A stretch of 7,364 nt of DNA from DATFGK01 sp046712825 (GTDB taxonomy: Bacteria; Actinomycetota; AC-67): NCBI GenBank assembly GCA_046712825.1, contig JBKKCR010000174.1, positions 1-7,364 on the forward strand, written 5' to 3'. Every line of letters begins with the position of its first letter. The stretch's first letter is position 1. Below the pieces are notes generated by a model that was not told where the DNA came from, searched no databases, and worked only from the letters and a program-made list of their open reading frames with translations. Shown piece by piece: positions 5,306 to 7,364 of the stretch. The position numbers and the translations under genes were made by a program.

Positions 5306-5770
5306 TCACCCCTCGTCGTCTGCGACGCGACGCGAGAGCGGGACGATGAACCAGAACGCGGCCATGGCGCCGCCCACGATCCCGGTCGCAACGGCCGCTG
5401 CGAAGCCGAAGAACACCAGGTCGGTGACCACGTACACGACCAGCGCGATCGCCACCGCCAGGAACGAGATCCCGACGATCGCCAGGACGTTGGACAGCCG
5501 GAGCATGTGCTCCTTGTCGAATTGGCGCCAGCGCAACCGGTGATACGCGGTGGGCGTCACGAGGAGCACCGAGGAGACGGCGGTCGCGATGAAGGCGGCG
5601 AAGTAGATGTCCCGCTGGACCTCGGTGAGCTTGGCGAACCGATCGGTGAACGGGATCGTCAGCAGGAACGCGAAGAGGACCTGGACGCCCGGGAGCACAA
5701 CGCGGAGCTCGTTGAGGAGCTCCACGAGCTCACGGTCGAGTCGCTCTTTGTTGGTCTCTTTCCCGGGCAA
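5306..5770 (-). CDS. DUF6328-like four-helix membrane protein (TTG start)
   Basis: A 154-residue integral membrane protein. An amphipathic, charged N-terminus (1-26, with the stretch ELVELLNELRVVLPG) leads into helices at about 28-42, 55-75, 93-115 and 118-146, followed by a short charged tail. The N-terminal ELLNELRVVLPGVQVLFAFLL segment is, from memory, typical of the DUF6328 family; its biochemical role is unknown. The start is TTG at 5770 with AGGAGG (5775-5780) 4 nt upstream, and no better start is in frame. The stop is 162 bp upstream of the secreted-protein gene on the same strand. It follows the peroxidase gene by 82 bp, an interval dominated by a large inverted repeat (5812-5865), so the two may be separately controlled. 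Confidence 0.8.
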   Translation of the reverse strand: MPGKETNKERLDRELVELLNELRVVLPGVQVLFAFLLTIPFTDRFAKLTEVQRDIYFAAFIATAVSSVLLVTPTAYHRLRWRQFDKEHMLRLSNVLAIVGISFLAVAIALVVYVVTDLVFFGFAAAVATGIVGGAMAAFWFIVPLSRRVADDEG

Positions 5771-5811
5771 GCGTCCTCCTTTTCAGATCCAAGGTCCGGT
5801 GTCGCTGCTAG

Positions 5812-5865
5812 TCTCCCCGCGTGCTCGCTCCGGTATTCCGGGCTGAGCGGCGCTACGCGGGGAGA
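5812..5865. other. Long inverted repeat (11-bp perfect stem) at the 3' end of the peroxidase gene
   Basis: TCTCCCCGCGT (5812-5822) pairs perfectly with ACGCGGGGAGA (5855-5865). The 32-nt interior can form further GCTC/GAGC and CCGG/CCGG stems around a TATT loop. It covers the last three sense codons and the stop of the peroxidase and lies between it and the DUF6328-like gene. No run of T follows on either strand, so it is not a textbook intrinsic terminator. An mRNA-stabilising or factor-assisted stop structure is possible. Confidence 0.7.
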
Positions 5866-6347
5866 TTCCGCTCGATCGCTTCGATCAGAGCCGGATGCTC
5901 GGGGACGACCTTGGTGCGGAACCGACCGACCACTTCGCCCGACGGCGCGACGAGGAACTTCTCGAAGTTCCACTGAACATCCCCGGCGTTGCCCTTGTGG
6001 TCGGGCAACTCCACGAGCATGTCGTAGAGCGGGTGGCGATCCTCGCCGTTGACGTCGATCTTCCGGAAGATCGGGAAGGACACTCCGTACACCGACGAGC
6101 AGAACTCGCGGATCTCGTCCTCCGTGCCCGGCTCCTGGGAGAGGAACTGGTTGCACGGGAAGCCGAGGATCTCCAGCCCGCGGTCCTTGTAGCTGTCGTA
6201 CAGCTTCTGAAGCCCCTCGTACTGGGGCGTGAACCCGCACCGCGACGCGACGTTCACGATGAGGAGCAACTTCCCCCGATAGTCGGAGAGGTCGACCGGA
6301 TCGCCCTCGAGCGTCTTCAGGGCCATGTCGTATGTGAGCGTCGCCAT
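5853..6347 (-). CDS. Glutathione peroxidase family thiol peroxidase (probably thioredoxin-dependent)
   Basis: Reduces hydrogen peroxide and organic hydroperoxides in the cytoplasm. Numbered from the ATG at 6347 (164 aa, normal length): NVASRCGFTPQY with peroxidatic C37, GFPCNQF (62-68) with C65, QEPG with Q71, the resolving-type C83 in the FC position used by thioredoxin-dependent members, and WNF (126-128). Together these give the usual Cys/Gln/Trp/Asn active site. C37 is cysteine rather than selenocysteine. A TTG at 6356 is also in frame, but TAATCT (6357-6362) looks like the -10, placing transcription start near 6350, downstream of that TTG; this favours the ATG with an almost absent leader, and there is no ribosome site. 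Most actinobacteria make little glutathione, which with C83 supports thioredoxin as reductant. It is divergent from the NTF2-like gene. Confidence 0.93.
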   Translation of the reverse strand: MATLTYDMALKTLEGDPVDLSDYRGKLLLIVNVASRCGFTPQYEGLQKLYDSYKDRGLEILGFPCNQFLSQEPGTEDEIREFCSSVYGVSFPIFRKIDVNGEDRHPLYDMLVELPDHKGNAGDVQWNFEKFLVAPSGEVVGRFRTKVVPEHPALIEAIERNLPA

Positions 6348-6356
6348 CGCTGCCAA

Positions 6357-6362
6357 AGATTA
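6357..6362 (-). promoter_or_regulatory. -10 box of the peroxidase gene, near-leaderless
   Basis: TAATCT on the minus strand ends 9 nt before the ATG at 6347. With the usual 6-7 nt gap, transcription would begin about 3 nt before the start codon, consistent with the lack of a ribosome site. No clear -35 is seen. Confidence 0.4.
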
Positions 6363-6459
6363 ACGAAGGGTGGGCCGTCCGAGCGAACCAGCCGGGGCGC
6401 TATTCACGAGCCTATTGTTTCCCGGGAGCCTTGTGTCACCCGGCCCGGATTCCCTCAAC

Positions 6460-6471
6460 AAGGGTACCCTT
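6460..6471. promoter_or_regulatory. 12-bp perfect palindrome over a possible -10 (TACCCT)
   Basis: AAGGGTACCCTT is a perfect palindrome whose right half includes TACCCT (6465-6470), a TAnnnT candidate -10 for the gene starting at 6481. Transcription would then start near 6477, leaving almost no leader. A repressor dimer bound here would block this promoter. The binding protein is unknown and chance cannot be excluded. Confidence 0.35.
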
Positions 6472-6480
6472 CGAGTCGCT

Positions 6481-6696
6481 ATGACCGGCAAGATGGGTGA
6501 GCGGTTCGTGCAAGCGCTCGCGGCGAAAGACTTCGAGGGGATCACATCGCTCCTCCACCCCAACGTGAGCAACGCGGACGGTGAAGTTATCGTCGATCAA
6601 CAGGCGTATTACGAAACCGCCGACGGGGCGATCACGTGGGTGCGCGTGCTTTGCTCAGGATGGCGTCGGCTCCAAGACACGGGCACGCCGGCCTGA
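6481..6696 (+). pseudogene. NTF2-like (SnoaL-type) protein lacking its central part
   Basis: Only 71 codons. Residues 6-29 (GERFVQALAAKDFEGITSLL and following) look like the first helices of NTF2-like proteins, and residues 32-61 (GEVIVDQQAYYETADG, then ITWVRVLCSG) look like their last strands. From memory of the family, about 60 residues that normally lie between (the FRG-type first strands and the third helix) are absent, at the join near HPNV/SNADG. The reading frame is kept, as after an in-frame deletion, but the cone-shaped fold could hardly form. I call it a remnant; a small functional derivative cannot be ruled out. The ATG at 6481 has no ribosome site and lies 11 nt after a possible -10. 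The frame is open upstream to about 6370 without family resemblance. It precedes the cyclase gene by 18 bp in the same frame. Confidence 0.6.
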
Positions 6697-6702
6697 CGCT
6701 CG

Positions 6703-6708
6703 AAGGAG
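6703..6708 (+). promoter_or_regulatory. Ribosome binding site that fixes the cyclase start at ACG
   Basis: AAGGAG lies 6 nt before ACG (6715-6717), ideal spacing. It falls in the 18 bp between the TGA of the NTF2-like remnant and the cyclase. No ATG, GTG or TTG lies at a usable distance from it in any frame that gives the cyclase. Confidence 0.7.
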
Positions 6709-6714
6709 AATTTC

Positions 6715-7364
6715 ACGGCCACTTCAGGTAGCGACCCGGACGTTTGGCAGCGACTATGGGCGAAGCTCGCCGCCTTGGGAGTCGAGGAGGAGGCGCTCAA
6801 GTCGGCGGTGGCCGAGGGTCCGAACGCGATCCGCTTGCTCCTGGCTCGATACATGACGTTTCCCGGCGCGCGTCGTTACACGCCGCGTGAGGTTTACGCG
6901 AAGTCGGGCGTCGACGAGGAGACGGCGCGCTCTCTCTGGAGGGCGATGGGTTTCCCGGTCGTGCCTGACGATGAAGCAGCGTTCACCGACGCCGACATCG
7001 AAGCCGTGCGATTGGCGACGACGCTCTTCGAGCGCGCGGACATGGATCGTACGGTCGTGCTCCAACAAGCGCGGTCGATGGGCCAAGCGGCCGCTCGGAT
7101 AGCCGCCTCCCATCAGGACGTCATCGCGGAGCTCGTCGTTTACGACGATCCGGCCCGAGAGGCCGAAGAGGCCTTGTCCATGGCCGAGGAGGCGCTGCCG
7201 GCCCTCGACCACTTGCTCGTCTACATGTATCGGCGGCATCTCGTAGCCGCCACCGAACAGAGCATGCTGATCACGCCGGGCGAGGAAGGCGGTGTCGGCA
7301 TGTCGGTGGGTTTCGCGGATCTGTCGGGCTTCACCGCGATCAGCCAGGAGCTGGACGTGCGGGA
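6715..7364 (+). CDS. Class III adenylate/guanylate cyclase, N-terminal regulatory part (partial, apparent ACG start)
   Basis: Makes cyclic nucleotide, most likely cAMP, from ATP in the cytoplasm. 216 codons are visible before the right edge. Residues about 8-175 form an all-helical N-terminal region with the segment GARRYTPREVYAKSGVDEET, then LWRAMGFP and FTDADIEAVR, like the adenylate cyclase regulatory domain that makes mycobacterial Rv1264 pH-sensitive. The catalytic domain begins at about 196 with VGFADLSGFTAISQELD, where D202 is the first metal-binding aspartate; the rest of the active site is outside the window. No membrane helix is seen. In-frame ATG, GTG or TTG codons first occur at 6775 (TTG), 6808 (GTG) and 6853 (ATG), all inside the predicted helical domain and without ribosome sites. 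ACG at 6715 has AAGGAG 6 nt upstream and gives a sensible N-terminus, MATSGSDPDVWQRLW. Confidence 0.88.

Noticed and set aside
4526..6052. 508-codon open frame on the plus strand
   Set aside because: It runs antisense across three better-supported genes with signal peptide, membrane helices and peroxidase motifs, so it is a shadow.

Overview
The window is GC-rich, with G/C-biased third codon positions, GTG and TTG starts, strong GGAGG-type ribosome sites, TAnnnT -10 boxes and some leaderless-looking genes. Its family content (RegX3-like regulator, plastocyanin-like surface protein, DUF6328-like membrane protein, pH-domain-type class III cyclase) points to an actinobacterium, probably an uncultured soil or sediment lineage. 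No transposase, integrase or CRISPR array is visible.

Layout. Positions 1-369 (minus) hold the start of a secreted Asp-rich protein with perfect tandem repeats, cut by the left edge. Positions 501-866 (minus) hold a second small exported acidic protein. Positions 902-2989 (minus) hold a two-component system, histidine kinase at 902-2272 and OmpR/PhoB-type regulator at 2282-2989. A tRNA-Ser(GCU) at 2995-3085 (minus) lies just upstream of the regulator, with 5 bp between them. Divergently, 3221-4441 (plus) encodes an exported three-cupredoxin protein with a C-terminal membrane anchor. Facing it, 4466-5143 (minus) encodes an unrecognised secreted protein. Then come a four-helix DUF6328-like membrane protein (5306-5770, minus), a thioredoxin-type glutathione peroxidase (5853-6347, minus), a shortened NTF2-like protein (6481-6696, plus) and the N-terminal part of a class III adenylate cyclase (6715 to the right edge, plus).

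How it fits together. Three promoters (in front of the cupredoxin gene, the Asp-rich gene and the 501-866 gene) share 11-bp-phased TTnAnCC-like direct repeats, and in all three the last repeat begins exactly 16 bp before a TAnnnT -10 box. That is the architecture of an OmpR/PhoB-type activator site. The obvious candidate is the regulator encoded between them, giving a small local regulon of exported acidic and copper proteins. The cupredoxin-side site also lies about 41-73 bp upstream of the predicted start of the tRNA-regulator transcript, so autoregulation is possible.

Two further oddities stand out. The kinase and the cyclase both lack any plausible ATG, GTG or TTG start, yet each has an ACG codon at the expected place behind a strong ribosome site. 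The regulator's ATG is so close to the tRNA that its mRNA 5' end may be made by tRNA 3' processing.
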